A stretch of 64,000 bases of DNA from Hofstenia miamia (GCA_004352715.1 SCFE01000082.1:1679538-1743537), one strand, 5' to 3'. Counted from the stretch's first letter, positions 1 to 11,460 are shown. Program-made: numbers and translations. Notes: generated by a model not told the origin, from the letters alone.

Positions 1-2040
1 TTTGATCTTTAATAAATGAACATATATTAAACAGTAGGTTGCAATTGAGTGATAGACTGATATAACTGGGCCAATGTCATCTTCTTCTGAATCACTTGCT
101 CCATTCAGTTATTTTGAGTTAACTGGGTCATAGTCATACAGTCTTAAAAATTTACCACTGACATATTCCCATCTTGAGCCAGTATTAAGCCACCATTTGT
201 TTCTACTTTCTACTGTTTATTGGCAGTAAGTTAATTCGACAAAAAACTACAATATAATTACAGTATATTGATTTTCAACGAAATATTTGTTATTGCTAAA
301 GTCAAAGTTCAGAGAAGAATTTGAGTTTGAATTTTTTAAAGTACCAATATTGATAACCAAGAATATAGAAATGATTGGCTTCCATCCTTAATATGTTTCT
401 GGAAAAAAACATATACAAATATAAGTCATTGAACTCTCACACTTAGAGTGTTTTCGTGATGAGTCATGGTGGCTTTGATTTCAAACAGAAATGGAGGTAA
501 AATGAAGTCAATTTAATTTCAAAATAATTTTTCATCTACACTACTTAATTCATCCACTAGAGGGCTAATAAATCTAAAATTAAATTTCGTCTAATGAAAA
601 GTTATGCGCTTTATAAGAATATACATTTATTTATTTATTATTATTTATTATTATCTACTATTTGAAATCTTCAATGTTTTCCAAAATCGAAAGAATTGCA
701 TAATGAATGACCTCATCATCAGTTTTTACTAGAAGCTCAAGCCAAAATTCGGCCTGTGGTCCACCGTGACACGACTCCATATACTACCGCATGGATACAA
801 TACATATATTTTTGGTCCGGTGCCGAGAATAAATGTATAAAATTTGGCATATCGTAAACTTCTTAAATACTGGAGGATGGCATTGCAGGCATATTTTATG
901 TTAGAAAACACAATATTCACGGCTGTAATCGAAGGTAGACGCAAGTATACGCCTACGCCGTATACCTTTTACTTAAAATAATTTAATAGCGTATACCAGC
1001 AGAAAATTACTAGGCTTGCATGAATGTACATGTCCCTTAAAAGCTGATTTGGAATTGGCTGGGGCAATTCTTACGATTCTCAGTCAGAAATTTATCCTTA
1101 GAGAAGGCCGGGTCAGCCAATGCGGCAAATGAAAGAACACAAAGCACAACTTTAGCTACCTTCTCTATATTTGGATATGTTTTCTGTTTTGATGGTCATT
1201 TGAAGTATCCAAAAGCAGGTACATCTTAATCTATCATTAACTGACAATTTTTAAGTTGCATATAAAAACGGTGATGGTTGAAAGTGGAATCGTGAGGAAT
1301 CGCAAACGTGGATTATGTCGTTAGCCAATAGCATTCCGTTTAATATTAAGCCAGATTTAACGCGATAGCTTAAACTAATTCACAATAACATGCCATTGCG
1401 AGAAAACATAATCCAATCTACAGCTATTGATTTCCAATTAACACAGACATAATATAAAAAATTCATTTTAACAGATAAAACTCAATATTCATCAAGTTGA
1501 TTATAGAACGTAAGGGGCAACCATTTACACACAACAAAGTCCTTGGAACCACAGCTTCTCAAATCCTTTAACTGCCGCCGATTTACTAGGTAATTTTCTG
1601 ATAACCCATGTGGAATTTTCAATAACTGAAAAACAATTATTGTTGCAAAGGGCCATTAATTTTTATTGTATAGAAAAACGTTTTGCTTAAACCTGAGTTC
1701 ATTGATTTTAGTTTAAGTAAGTCTGGCAAAGTTTCTGTAATAGTGATACTCCAACCATTTGATATTTTGTACAATTTCGCAAAAATATATTATACTGCAT
1801 ACAATGAGATCTCCAGAGACTTGGTGCAGATTTGGCAGATTGATTTACCAGCAATCTCTTGTATGATGTAAAAATTTTAAATTGGATTATTTTGATTTTC
1901 GATAACCTTTTAATTCAACAATCTCTTTGTTTTTCATTGTTATCCGAATAACTCGACAAATTATTCTCTGCCAGCCAACCAAAATTACATCCATCTACTT
2001 CACAACAATATAACAAAAAGTTTCATTCTCTCTCCATTTA
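1..2040. other. Non-coding AT-rich stretch
   Basis: No supportable gene. The open frames here are short and low in complexity. A patch at about 930-1005 carries repeated TATACGCC/GCGTATACC words, which resemble worn ends of DNA transposons, but I found no matching inverted repeat pair. Confidence 0.5.
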
Positions 2041-2045
2041 GAAAA

Positions 2046-2232
2046 ATGAAGATCAAATTCAGAAAAAGTAAGATCAAATTCAGAAAATGTAAGATCAAAT
2101 TCAGAAAAAGTAGGATCACATTCAGAAAAAGTAAGATCAATTTCAGAAAAGGTAAGATCAAATTCAGAAAATCTAATATCAAATTCAAAAAAAGTAAAAT
2201 CAAATTCGGAAAAGTAAGATCAAATTCAGAAT
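2046..2232. repeat. 21-bp minisatellite, about 9 units
   Basis: Nine tandem units of roughly 21 bp, consensus AAGATCAAATTCAGAAAAAGT, with scattered substitutions and a shortened last unit. Because 21 is a multiple of three, both strands stay open: plus reads KIKFRKS heptads (67 codons) and minus reads a hydrophobic LILLFLN repeat. The open frames follow from the repeat period and are not good evidence of a gene. Confidence 0.85.
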
Positions 2233-2766
2233 CTTCAAATGTCCATTAGTTATTTGTGTAGGCCTAATAATAGATATTTGATTCCAGAATAAACAGAGTT
2301 CAAGGACAATGATGACCTCTTCTGTTTGAATACCTTTGTAATAGAATAATAAATGTCTTCATGTTTACAAATTAGTTGTACTACATATCTTTGAAGTAAT
2401 ACAAATCACATTATTAAAACTAAATAATGTAAAAGGCCTACGCATTTATACCATATTATATTTATGTAAATCCATTCATTCACACAATAAATTCTTCAGC
2501 ATGATGTAAATTTTTACTATGAAAATTTTCTAGATTAGTAAAATCAAAAAACAACAAATCTTTTTCATAGAACTATTCAGTGTGTATGAATTGATATTTA
2601 AACTAGGTCGATAGCATAAAATTCATGAAGCAATAGGTTTCTATTCTATATTTGAGGTCATAGCCAATGACATCGATTGCAACTGCTCCATAAACTCAGA
2701 AATACTTAATCTGAATCGAGACGAGTTACCAATTTAAGTTTCTTTTAAATTCATATTTCTTAAGCA

Positions 2767-3902
2767 ATGAGATTGAATTTTAACAGAATAAAAAGCAAGC
2801 CAAGGGCAGTGAAAAACTGTATTAGGCGGCGTAAACTGGTCATCCTTACGGAAGCATTAGACACCCTTGATGAAGTCAAAGATGGCGGCGACCGGAGCGG
2901 CATCAAGAGGTGTATGCAAGAGATTGTCAGAGTGAAGTATGATGGGTTGCCTGACCATAAAGCCAGACCTAAGCCAATAGAGTTCATTAAACTTTTTTCA
3001 CAAGTGCTTAAAAAGTGTGCTAAGGATGAAGATACTAAGGCTTTCATAGATAAGCTGGATCTATCCGCACCTGAAGACGTGGGATTGAACTGCCAACCAA
3101 GCTTCACAGAGGTTCAAACGGCCATAGATTCGTTAAAAACGCAAAAAGCTCCGGGTCGTAATGGACTCAGAGGGGAATATGGGGGCAGTGCGCTTATCAA
3201 ACACCTTACAGAAGACTTTGCACAAGTATTTAGTACGGAGAGATGTCCAAGGCAATGGTGTGATGCAGAAGTTATCTTCTTGCATAAAAAAGGTTCTACG
3301 CATAACGCTAATAATTACCACACTATCTTTTAATTGGATGTCGGTGGAAAAATCTTTGCAAAGATTCTGTATAGCAGCATGGAGCAATTGCTGAGTAATA
3401 AACATACGCTCCCAGCAACGCAAATTGGTTTTAGATTAGGCAAGTCTACTGCGCAACCCATTCATGTGCTGCTGAGGCAAGCCCTGGAGGCTGCTAGGTT
3501 ACAGAAAGAAAACCTTCTTGCGTGTTTCATTGACCTCCAGAAGGCCTTTGACTCCGTTCCAAGGCAAGTAATTTGGCAGTGTCTAGCAGCAAACGGTATG
3601 CTAAAACGGATAATCAAGATTGTTAAACCTTGCGTGATTCAACGATAGCAGACATTCGAAGCGAACATCCAGGCGCAAGACTTCAGCATGAGCATGGGGT
3701 TCGACAAAGATGTCTCTTTGGCCCGTGCTTATTTAACCTCAATTTCCATTATCTGATCTGCGAGGGACTCCGTGGAACCCCCAGAGGAATTGTCTTTAAA
3801 TCTTTCTTTGGTAAAGGGGAAGTGAAACTTAAGTGCGTTGAGTATGCGGATGATCTTTGCCTTTTCGGCAGATCTGAGGAACAAATACAGAGCTATCTAT
3901 AA
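2767..3902 (+). pseudogene. Non-LTR retrotransposon reverse transcriptase, broken
   Basis: Remnant of a LINE-type reverse transcriptase. The first open segment (2767-3333) holds the region before the palm (SLKTQKAPGRNGLRGE). After a stop the second segment (3334-3648) carries ACFIDLQKAFDSVPR, which contains the first catalytic aspartate. A frame change near 3640 leads to the third segment (3630-3902) with GVRQRCLFGPCLFNL and EYADDLCLF, the catalytic YADD box at 3843-3854. The usual glycine of VRQGC is arginine here. No endonuclease domain and no 3' tail are visible. The motif style is closest to RTE/Tx1-like LINEs, but I cannot fix the clade by eye. One internal stop plus one frameshift make it inactive. 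Confidence 0.8.
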
Positions 3903-3904
3903 CT

Positions 3905-6900
3905 TTTACCGTTCAATTTATAAACTAATGCATTCAAATTAAAAATTAAAGCATTCAAATTAAAACATAAGTCATTCAATTTATAATAAATATCAAACAA
4001 TGACTCTATTAAAAAATGAAACTAAGCTACAAAACAAACTATAGACTAATATACAATGTTTACTTTATTCTCCATACAGTAAATCATCTTCACCATAAAT
4101 CTTGCGTATTGCCTTTGTACATGCTGAAAAAACTGATTGCATGAATAGGGCCATTGAATAACTGATTAAATATTCAAAAAACCTTTCACTTGATTCATAA
4201 GAGTCAAATCGGTTTGTGGATTTTCTAATATTTGGGTTTACTTAATTTCATTGTGCTTCTTGGTCCTCAATTTGACAGAGGCCCAAAAATTTCATTCTGT
4301 GATAAAGTGTACTGTAAAGTTAGGCCTTTGGAGCTTGGCAATGTAACTCGTGCAGCATTGGCCTCAAATTGACCTTTCCTAAAGCCTTTTGCAAAACATA
4401 TTTAAATTACTTTCATCCTGGTAATAAATAATTTTATGCTCTCATTTAAGCCTTAAAAAGGATTAAAATGGATTCAGCAAATCCTTTTTACTTAGCCTTA
4501 TTTTTTAGAGTAAAGTTGGTTCTATCAAGATGTCGTTGTACTGTGCTTGTTGATACGTCTATTCAATAAGTTGTTTCACGAAAAAAATCGCTTCACTTGA
4601 TATGTATTCAATAAAAATTGTAAATGCACAAATATTTGTACTAACAATAATATCAGGCTTCAGAAAATTTAGTATTGGAGTTTTTCATAATAATCTTAAC
4701 ATTAAAAGTCGTAGTTCAAGGTTTGTAAATTTAAACTTCGAAATTTAAATGCTCATTAAACCGAGTTTGAATAGTTGGTATATCCCATTAATGAAACAAG
4801 CATTGTCTGGAATCGGACTACACAAAATACCCTACTCACCTTAGTAGTTGTTGAAATTGACTTAATTCCCTGATGCTTTAAGTTCTCTTGATATTCTGGA
4901 CACCCTTTGAGTCGAAGTGATTTTAATATATGCTGACTCTGATTTACATATTTACATAAATTTTTATGAAAATAAGAAGGGAATTATTAAAAATACAACT
5001 ATTAAATATGGAAAAACCCAAACATTTTGATTTCTTGCAATATATTATACTTTACACGAACTATTTTCTTGCTTCGAAAAATTTCTATCGCGCGATGACT
5101 TACGAAAATTGATTTCACGTGCTGTCTTAATACATGGCATAACCAATATGTTTAGCAATTGCTCTAAATTGGCATGTATTTTTCTACCGTCACGAAATCT
5201 TTCTGAATGACGAAGCAATGTGCATTGTAATGCTACTTTTCTTCAAAAGAAATGTTTGTTAGTTTTTGCGGCAATTCGGACTTTATGGGTCTCATGCATT
5301 TTACTGAGACATCTAGACAATTTTTTGTTTGGAATAAACCATAGAAAAAATTATTTTTCCGAACTTCCTTTGATAGAATCTGATTACATGTTAGAAAGAG
5401 GTTCTAAATTGATTCATTTCATGTCAATTACTCACTGCGATTTTAAGGATAACAAGTTTTTCTCAATGGTTGATGAATGTATTTAAAAAGAGTGTAGTCT
5501 ATTTTTAGAGTTATGATTGCACTATGACTAAATACGGAATTTGGCGTGATTATGTCCTCCTTCCTGAGTTAAATTACGTTTTTATATTTTCCTAAGTTTG
5601 ATATAGGAAATGAATATCCTTGAAAACGTAAATGTATGTGCAAATGAACAGCATATTATTTCATATTTGTAATTTTAGCGTTGTGTAGTTTTCAGTTGAT
5701 TCAAGTTGTGATTTTATTACTCTCAGCAGTGGCGGATTTATATGAGGGGCAGAGGGAGCGACGGCACACTCTGACGAGATTTTCAGCAGATTGGCGCCCC
5801 CCTTTTCCAGCAAAATCTATGCTAGTGCGTTAGACATTTTTTATCAACATTTGCACGCTAACTAGTAATGTAAATATAGATAATTCTATAAAGGAAATTA
5901 ATGAATCATTTTTGATTCATTTTCATATTAGAGTCCTGCAGAACCAGTCGTTTTATTGGGAATGGTATTGGCATTGTAGGACTGGGATAGGGCCCGGCTG
6001 TATACCAAACCGAGAACCGAAACCGCGGTTTTTAACAAACCTAACTGGACGGTTTCGATTTGAGATTTTTGAAGATGCAAAATAGTCAATAATTAAGCAT
6101 GAGAATCCTAGATCTCGTGCTTGTATATGTTTGTCACTTTCGTAATCTTCATCTTCTAATCGTTTAATTTGTCTCTAAAGTCTAAAACTTCTAAAAGTCC
6201 CAAAGTTATAAATTTAAAGTTCTGAATTCTAAAAGTTTAATTCATATCTAAATTCTAAATATCCCTGATTTATTGCACTTTTTAGTTTTTTTGCTTTTTG
6301 ATTAGGGGTTCATTACTAAACTAAACACTAAGATATATATATATATAGTAGTGATAAAAATCCCGGTTCCATATATGCAGTTTTCTCAAAATGATGAATT
6401 TTAATAACTTTTTACACTTTTCTATTGATTTTGATATGAAAAAAGTCGTTTTTTAGAAATTCAGGATTTTACAGCCAGGGGTAAAAAAACTGCAGCCATA
6501 CCCGTATTTTAAATTATACAATTATACCCCCTTTTTAACTATGTACCTATATGTTCTTAATCAAATTTTTGCATTTTTATCAAAGCAGCTTTTTTGCAGT
6601 TACCTCAAGAGTTTCCCGCAACCACAGTTAAATTTTCTTTCTCAACTTTTGTTGTTCCTTTCAAAGTGTTTTTACTTTTATCATTAATTTTACATGAATA
6701 CATTTTACTTATGGAAACGTGGAAATGCAATTATAGAAATACAATGTACATCTGTATTAATTTCAGGAAGAAAGAAAATTAAACTCACAAATGTTAAATT
6801 TGGAGTACACTCCAATTCTTGGAAGGAAATACAAATGTTCTATCTAGAAATACATCTGTTATAATTTTGGGAATATCGTTTAAGCGTAACACTGTTAGAG

Positions 6901-7030
6901 AATATCAATATTTTACATTTGTAGGCATTCTTAAGTCACATTAAGTCATGTTGGAAATTCGTTAAACGAATTTCTTACAAAATTATACCGAGTTATCCCC
7001 ATTTAAGGCAACAAAGCGAGGAACTATACC
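3905..7030. other. Non-coding AT-rich stretch with worn repeats
   Basis: No gene that I can support. GC-richer patches at about 5728-5815 and 5975-6065 (AACCGAAACCGCGGTTTTTAAC) look like DNA-transposon end fragments against the AT-rich background, but neither shows paired terminal repeats. The frames at 5220-5486 and 6594-6782 have no recognisable protein features. Confidence 0.4.
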
Positions 7031-7038
7031 AATTATTC

Positions 7039-7344
7039 ATGCAAAAATATGGTGATGCCGCTGCTTCAACAAGAGATTCAAATGCACAAATTGAGTTATA
7101 TTCTAATACAATGAATGCGAATCTCAATTCAAATGCTCATTTAAGGGAAATTAAAATTAATAGAGCATTAAAAAAGCTAAGAAATTCAAGAATTGTTGGA
7201 TTAGCTCTAACTTTTGAAGATGTGGAAATTACCAATCTACATACTATTATTGAGAAAGAAAATGCTTTGAATATTTTGTTGAAAAGTTTAAAGCACGACC
7301 ATTCAAAAATAATTATTAGACGAAATTTATTTAAGAGTTTATAA
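7039..7344 (+). CDS. Hypothetical ORF, unrecognised
   Basis: A 101-codon frame opening MQKYGDAAAS. Its composition is more protein-like than its surroundings: mixed charged residues, little homopolymer, and a helical stretch around HLREIKINRALKKLRNSR. The segment REIKINRALKKLRNS weakly recalls the KALKKMKNNKAAG linker ahead of the palm in LINE reverse transcriptases, but the following residues do not continue that match. It may be a decayed element fragment. I do not assign a function. Confidence 0.2.
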   Translation: MQKYGDAAASTRDSNAQIELYSNTMNANLNSNAHLREIKINRALKKLRNSRIVGLALTFEDVEITNLHTIIEKENALNILLKSLKHDHSKIIIRRNLFKSL

Positions 7345-7864
7345 GCCCTCTAACTGTCAAGAAATGTAGGGCAAATTTAATATTAATGTAAAATTATTTG
7401 AAATTAAATGCGCTTGCTTTATCTCGAAGTTTAAACAATTCCTTTGCGCTAATGACGCATTATCTTCACACTTTCAAATAACACACAAGATGATTATATG
7501 TTAATATGCAGAGACTCCGGAAGCAACTCAACATTGAGGGGTAAAACTTGTTAAGCTTAAATGTCTATATATTTTTTTAATTACTTTTTTTAGACCAGCT
7601 TAACGATTTGATATTTTTATCACTCTTAATTGAACATCAGTAATGATATCACAACCTTACTATTTTTATAAAAATTTACAAAATATATACTGTAATGATA
7701 ATTATTTAAATTACTTGGATATATTAATATTTTAATAAACAAAACGTCAATCCTACATTGTTTTAATATACGAAATGAAAGGCATTGTTTTTCAAATAAA
7801 CAGATTATGTAGAGCATGCTTTTAAATTTGAATAATCGAAAGTAGCATAAGCAGGTATCCAACA

Positions 7865-8255
7865 TGATTAATCGTCAACGCGATAAATCGAGATTAATCG
7901 GATGTATTAATCTATCGTGCTGGTCAAGTAGATTAGAGTAATCGTAAACAGTGTGCTCGATTAATCTAGATTATTCCAATTAATTTGATGTTTATGCATT
8001 CAGTTACATGTTGTCATTTTCGGTTTGATTTTATCTATGGCCACTATTCTTGTGTCATATGTTTCACAAAAGAAAACCTTAACACCGGACAAAGAAGAAG
8101 AGCGTGATGATTAGGTATCTAACATACTTAGGAAGCGTTGGAGGTCGCCTAATTCTATATATATATAAGAATTCTCGATTTTATCACGCCAACTTCTAAT
8201 CAGGTTGAGAGACTGTTCAGCAAAGCTGGTTATGCTCTATCTCAGGCCCGTAGCC
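7865..8255 (+). pseudogene. hAT transposase remnant with subterminal repeats
   Basis: At about 8178-8250 the plus strand reads DFITPTSNQVERLFSKAGYA. This matches the C-terminal dimerisation region of hAT/BED transposases, whose conserved core is S.P.ERLFSKAG. Upstream, 7865-7985 holds repeated GATTAATCG/ATTAATCT words in both orientations, typical of hAT subterminal transposase-binding repeats. The remaining transposase is absent, so this is an internally deleted or truncated copy. I could not define both ends or a target duplication. Confidence 0.55.
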
Positions 8256-8474
8256 AGGAATTTTTCGAGGGAGGCACTTTTGTGAAAGACGCCAATTTAT
8301 TTACATTTGGATTGTTATGAAAAACTTTGCTCTATTATTATACAAGCCCCTATAACTTGCTATAGCTTTACTTAAATATGAAAAAATATTTAAAAAAGGT
8401 AGCCTAAAAAAACTAATAAATTGACCATTGCTTTTAAATTTTTATTACAATAAAAAAATTTTGAGAAAAATCAG

Positions 8475-8740
8475 ATGATCAAAGAAGGCAGCTCCATTCG
8501 TCTTGGATGAAGTTTGATAAAAAGTTGAGTGAATTTCTTTTTATTCAATGATCCGACCTTATCACTATGTACATGCATAAGGGTAAAAGTGCCAAATCTA
8601 TCGTTACTCATATTTGCTCTCATGTAATTTGATAGACGGCGAAGTGCAGATGCACAGCGCTACATTCACACAATGTCACTGGAAGAGTGCACCCGATGCG
8701 TAAGAGTGTGTGTACATTCGGAAGAACCTGTGTATCGCAT
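8475..8740 (-). pseudogene. hAT-like (ZMYM1/DUF4371-type) transposase C-terminus
   Basis: The minus strand reads PNVHTLLRIGCTLPVTLCEC and then, after a one-base shift, ALRRLSNYMRANMSNDR and LMHVHSD. This is the C-terminal signature of the large hAT-derived family with LPVT..CERS.S.LRRLK.YLR..M...R...LALM. It is joined in frame to the end of the fibre-like ORF upstream, giving a chimeric 159-codon open frame. That fusion is best read as an accidental junction between two decayed elements. A second, longer member of the family lies at 51.5-52.4 kb. Confidence 0.65.
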
Positions 8741-8744
8741 TTCA

Positions 8745-9427
8745 ATATTGAAGCTTGCAGGGTTTCTAAAAGTGAAACGTAACTATGTTTATCTCTAACA
8801 TAAATATAACCATTTTCTATTGAAATTTTATCAAAACCTTTATCACCATAGGTAGGAAAATCTAAAGCTTGCTCATGGCTTTCAGTTTTAAAAAATTGAT
8901 TTTTATTGGCAGCTCCAGTAGTTTCTAAAGTTTTTTTCAAACCAAATAACCATATTTTTTCAGAGAATTGCGATATTGCATAAACCTTTGTAAAACCATG
9001 TTCATAATTTTCAGCAAATGTTTTTCCACCTTCAGTTCTTTCAAATAATTGAATATTCCTTTGGTAATTGTCTTGTAAATTTGAATAGAAATCATGCATA
9101 GACTCAACACTACATAACTGAGCATTGGATTGTTTAATAATTTCAAAATCTTGGTTTCATTATTTGCAAGTTATTTTCAACATGATCTTCCATTTGTTGT
9201 TTGTTAATAGTATCCCTTTCCTGTTCACCATCACAAACATTTATAATTTTCTTGTTGTGCATATTTAAATCTCTATTAAAAAGATTACACCCTGATATAT
9301 CTAATTTATTATTTTCAATTTGATTTATTTTGTATTTTATGAGTTTAACATCTGTTTCTATGTTTTTATTGTAACCTTCTTGATAAGAGTGTGTAGCTTC
9401 AAGTATTCCACTATTATTAACTCCCAT
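8745..9427 (-). pseudogene. Fibre-like protein of the Polinton-like block
   Basis: Two frames in succession, 9427-9143 and about 9120-8745, separated by a frameshift. The N-terminal half contains LNMHNKKIINVCDGEQERDT, matching the N-x-K-x-I-x-N-V-x-D pattern that recurs in the shaft or head-proximal parts of trimeric tail-fibre and spike proteins (consensus like NKKI.NV.DP...DAV.K). The C-terminal half (GFTKVYAISQFSEK, ALDFPTYGDKGFD) looks like a small globular attachment domain. It starts one base after the TATATA of a shared promoter-like signal and follows the protease gene. A fibre role is inferred; position and motif support a virion surface protein of a Maverick/adintovirus-like element. 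The end is cut by a hAT fragment. Confidence 0.5.
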
Positions 9428-9428
9428 T

Positions 9429-9460
9429 TATATAAGGAAAAAATAAAATATTTTTTTCCA
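9429..9460 (-). promoter_or_regulatory. Palindrome plus TATATA signal before fibre-like gene
   Basis: Read on the minus strand: GGAAAAAAA, a short AT spacer, TTTTTTCC, then TTATATA and the ATG one base later. One of five related signals in the block. It sits between the protease stop (9491) and this ATG, so it could serve as terminator, promoter or both. Confidence 0.5.
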
Positions 9461-9490
9461 ACATTTCCAATTTCACTACAGTTTGCTCTG

Positions 9491-10503
9491 TTAACCTTTT
9501 AGAAAATAGTTTTTAATATATTCTTCATTTTTATATCTCTCACACTTTCTCTTGTAAAGATCATTAAGTATTGAGAAGTAATCTCTTCCCATGCATCTTT
9601 CATATATAAACCAAATACAATAGCATCCACATAATACTAGAACATTGTTGATATTGTGAACTGTTGTACACAATATTGTCCTTAACATCTTTAAATATTG
9701 AAAAAATACATTGAAATGGAGGTAGGCCAAAACTATCAAAATACTCAAGATTGGCAGAGCCAAACTCCTTAAAGGTAATTGCATTCCCTGTGGATACTTT
9801 GGTATCATTAAAATAATAAAATGCTATCCAATGTGTGCCAGTATTTGAAGAATGGTCTAAATTACAAACATAAAATCCAAGACCCAGATTTTTCAAAGTA
9901 TTTCTAGAAAAGATCCTCTTAAAGTTCTTAATATTCTTCATAAATTGTAAAATAACATAATTTGAAAGGGGATTACTGAAGGAGGAAACAAAATTTAAAC
10001 TTACTTTTTTTATCTGTATTCCCTTTCCTTTAGGTGTATTTAATTGCATTCCTTTCCCTTTTGAACCTTGAGGTCCAATTTTCATCCCATTTCCTTTAAG
10101 TGTATTTAATTGCATACCTTCTCCTGGAATTGTTTGTTTTAATCCCTTTCCAAAGACTTTGTTGACTGAATTTCTTCCCAAGACTCCCATTGCACCAGTA
10201 ACAAATGGTGCTACTGCATACTTTCCAATGGAGCAGCTGCCATAAAAAAGGGAGCCAAAGTGCCACAATTTTTTTCACTGCATTAAGTTGTGTTGTAGAA
10301 ATTTTAATATCACAAGCTTTATTTACTTTCTTGGCATTTTCTAATTGGTTTATTTGTCTTTCTGTTAAAAGAAATGGAAGGAAAGTTCCTTGTTTAGTAT
10401 TACTAACCCTTAAAGTTATAGGACTTGAATTTTTAATAATTTTTTTCAATTTATTTAATTGACTATTAGTTAAGTTTAAGTTATACTTTTTATACTCTGT
10501 CAT
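9491..10503 (-). pseudogene. Adenain-like cysteine protease with KG-repeat N-terminus (Polinton-like)
   Basis: Begins MTEYKKYNLNLTNSQLNKLK at 10503. The N-terminal part is built from NLTNSQLNKLKK, LLTERQINQLENA and STTQLNAVKK, a repeated style known from small basic proteins beside Polinton proteases. A glycine/lysine repeat follows (GMQLNTLKGNG, GMQLNTPKGKG). The protease part carries the catalytic histidine in THWIAFYYF, EYFDSFGLPP, QYQQCSS and, after a frameshift near 9650, the cysteine region CGCYCIWF. That His...Asp/Glu...Gln/Cys order fits the adenovirus-type (C5/Ulp1-like) maturation protease of Mavericks. At least two frame changes (about 10270 and 9650) make it a pseudogene. Whether the N-terminal and protease parts were one or two genes is unclear. 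Confidence 0.6.
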
Positions 10504-10507
10504 TTTG

Positions 10508-10540
10508 TATATAAAGGAAAAAGAAAATATATTTTTCCTC
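10508..10540 (-). promoter_or_regulatory. Palindrome plus TATATA signal before protease-region gene
   Basis: Minus strand: AGGAAAAA, nine bases, TTTTTCCT, then TTATATA and the ATG four bases later. The arms are perfect 8-mers. Another GAAAATATTTTTCC copy lies next to it at about 10567-10600, so the signal is partly duplicated here. Confidence 0.55.
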
Positions 10541-10646
10541 AGGTAATGCAATTACACTAAAAAAAAAGAAAATATTTTTCCAAAATTATTTTTCCTTAAA
10601 ATGTTAAAGTAGTTTGATTTGATGTTGTATTCACAGATATGTCGTG

Positions 10647-11123
10647 TTAATACATAATCAATGCATAGAATTTAAATGGATCTGCAGGAGCACCTTGTAA
10701 AGTATATCTAAATCTAATTTCATTGATAGCATTTTTAAATGTATCTTTTTGTTTAGATAAATCAAATACAATTATTTCCTATTTCTCCCTAAAGGGCAAC
10801 TCTTGAAAAATTTGTATGATTTGTAGTAGACATATTATTATATTCCACAAATACTCTGTTAAAAAGTGAATAGACATCACCACTAATAGTAACATTATCT
10901 GCTGTAACAAATCCTGTGTTATCAAGTTTAACTATTTTAAATTTCACATCTATATAAACATTAAATTAATCATAAGGTATTATATCTGTAGAATTATCAA
11001 CTGTAAACTTATAATTGTTTTTATTTTGAATATTACCTGCTGCAGGAATAATTATTGGAGTCTGGAGATCAAATCTAATTATTCATTTCTTTCTAGAATT
11101 GTTGGATTTCTGAAGTCAGTCAT
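10647..11123 (-). pseudogene. Capsid-like protein of the Polinton-like block, internally deleted
   Basis: Starts MTDFRNPTILERN at 11123 and reads through PIIIPAAGNIQNKNNYKF, FNVYIDVKFKIVKL and SLFNRVFVEYNN, with in-frame stops. After a frameshift it ends DTFKNAINEIRFRYTLQGAP and FKFYALIM. The N-terminal part, with alternating beta-type segments and a ..YDWFN.Y..V.FK.. style, resembles capsid-type jelly-roll proteins of animal Mavericks. The C-terminal part looks like the end of the same family. Only about 150 residues remain where Maverick major capsid proteins exceed 500, so most of the middle is missing if this is that gene. It could instead be a smaller structural protein. Preceded by the shared palindrome/TATATA signal. 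Confidence 0.45.
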
Positions 11124-11129
11124 TTATAC

Positions 11130-11155
11130 TATATAAAGGAAAAAGAAAATCATTT
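11130..11155 (-). promoter_or_regulatory. Palindrome plus TATATA signal before capsid-like gene
   Basis: The cleanest of the five copies. Minus strand: AAGGAAAAA, eight bases, TTTTTCCTT, then TATATA and the ATG six bases after it. The 9-bp arms are perfect complements. Confidence 0.6.
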
Positions 11156-11159
11156 TTCC

Positions 11160-11457
11160 TTGTGAAATTAATTTTGCAATAATTTTAAAAATCATGTCAA
11201 ACTTCTGGGGCTCATTCTTGGAAAACTTTTTTAATAACATTTGTATCTCCATTCCCTTTTGTTCATTTTGAGTTTCTAAGTTAATCTCAATAATTTTGGG
11301 TTTATTAGCTACTTTTGGTGTTTCTAACTTTTTATTAATGCTTGTTACTTGTGTGTTAATAGAAGTTCCTTTCCCTTAATGGGAGAGCATTCTCTACCTG
11401 TGGGTTATTAAAATTAACCCTTAAATAGTTTTCATAAGTTTTCTTACATTTAGTCAT
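11160..11457 (-). pseudogene. Small broken ORF in the Polinton-like block
   Basis: Begins MTKCKKTYENYLRVNFNNP at 11457, three bases after a TATATA signal. It hits a stop after about 33 codons, and a frame opening near 11365 (GKGTSINTQV, SINKKLETPKV, MEIQMLLKKF) then runs to the next signal. The composition is lysine-rich and probably partly helical. The family is not recognisable. Its place between a jelly-roll-like protein and a capsid-like protein suggests a minor virion or accessory gene. Confidence 0.35.
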
Positions 11458-11460
11458 GTC

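Noticed and set aside
2046-2232. CRISPR-like array
   Set aside because: The units abut with no unique spacers; it is a plain minisatellite.
2760-3107. 115-codon minus-strand frame
   Set aside because: It is the antisense of the LINE reverse transcriptase.
5728-6065. Full DNA transposon
   Set aside because: GC-rich repeat-like patches are present but no inverted repeats or target duplication could be found.
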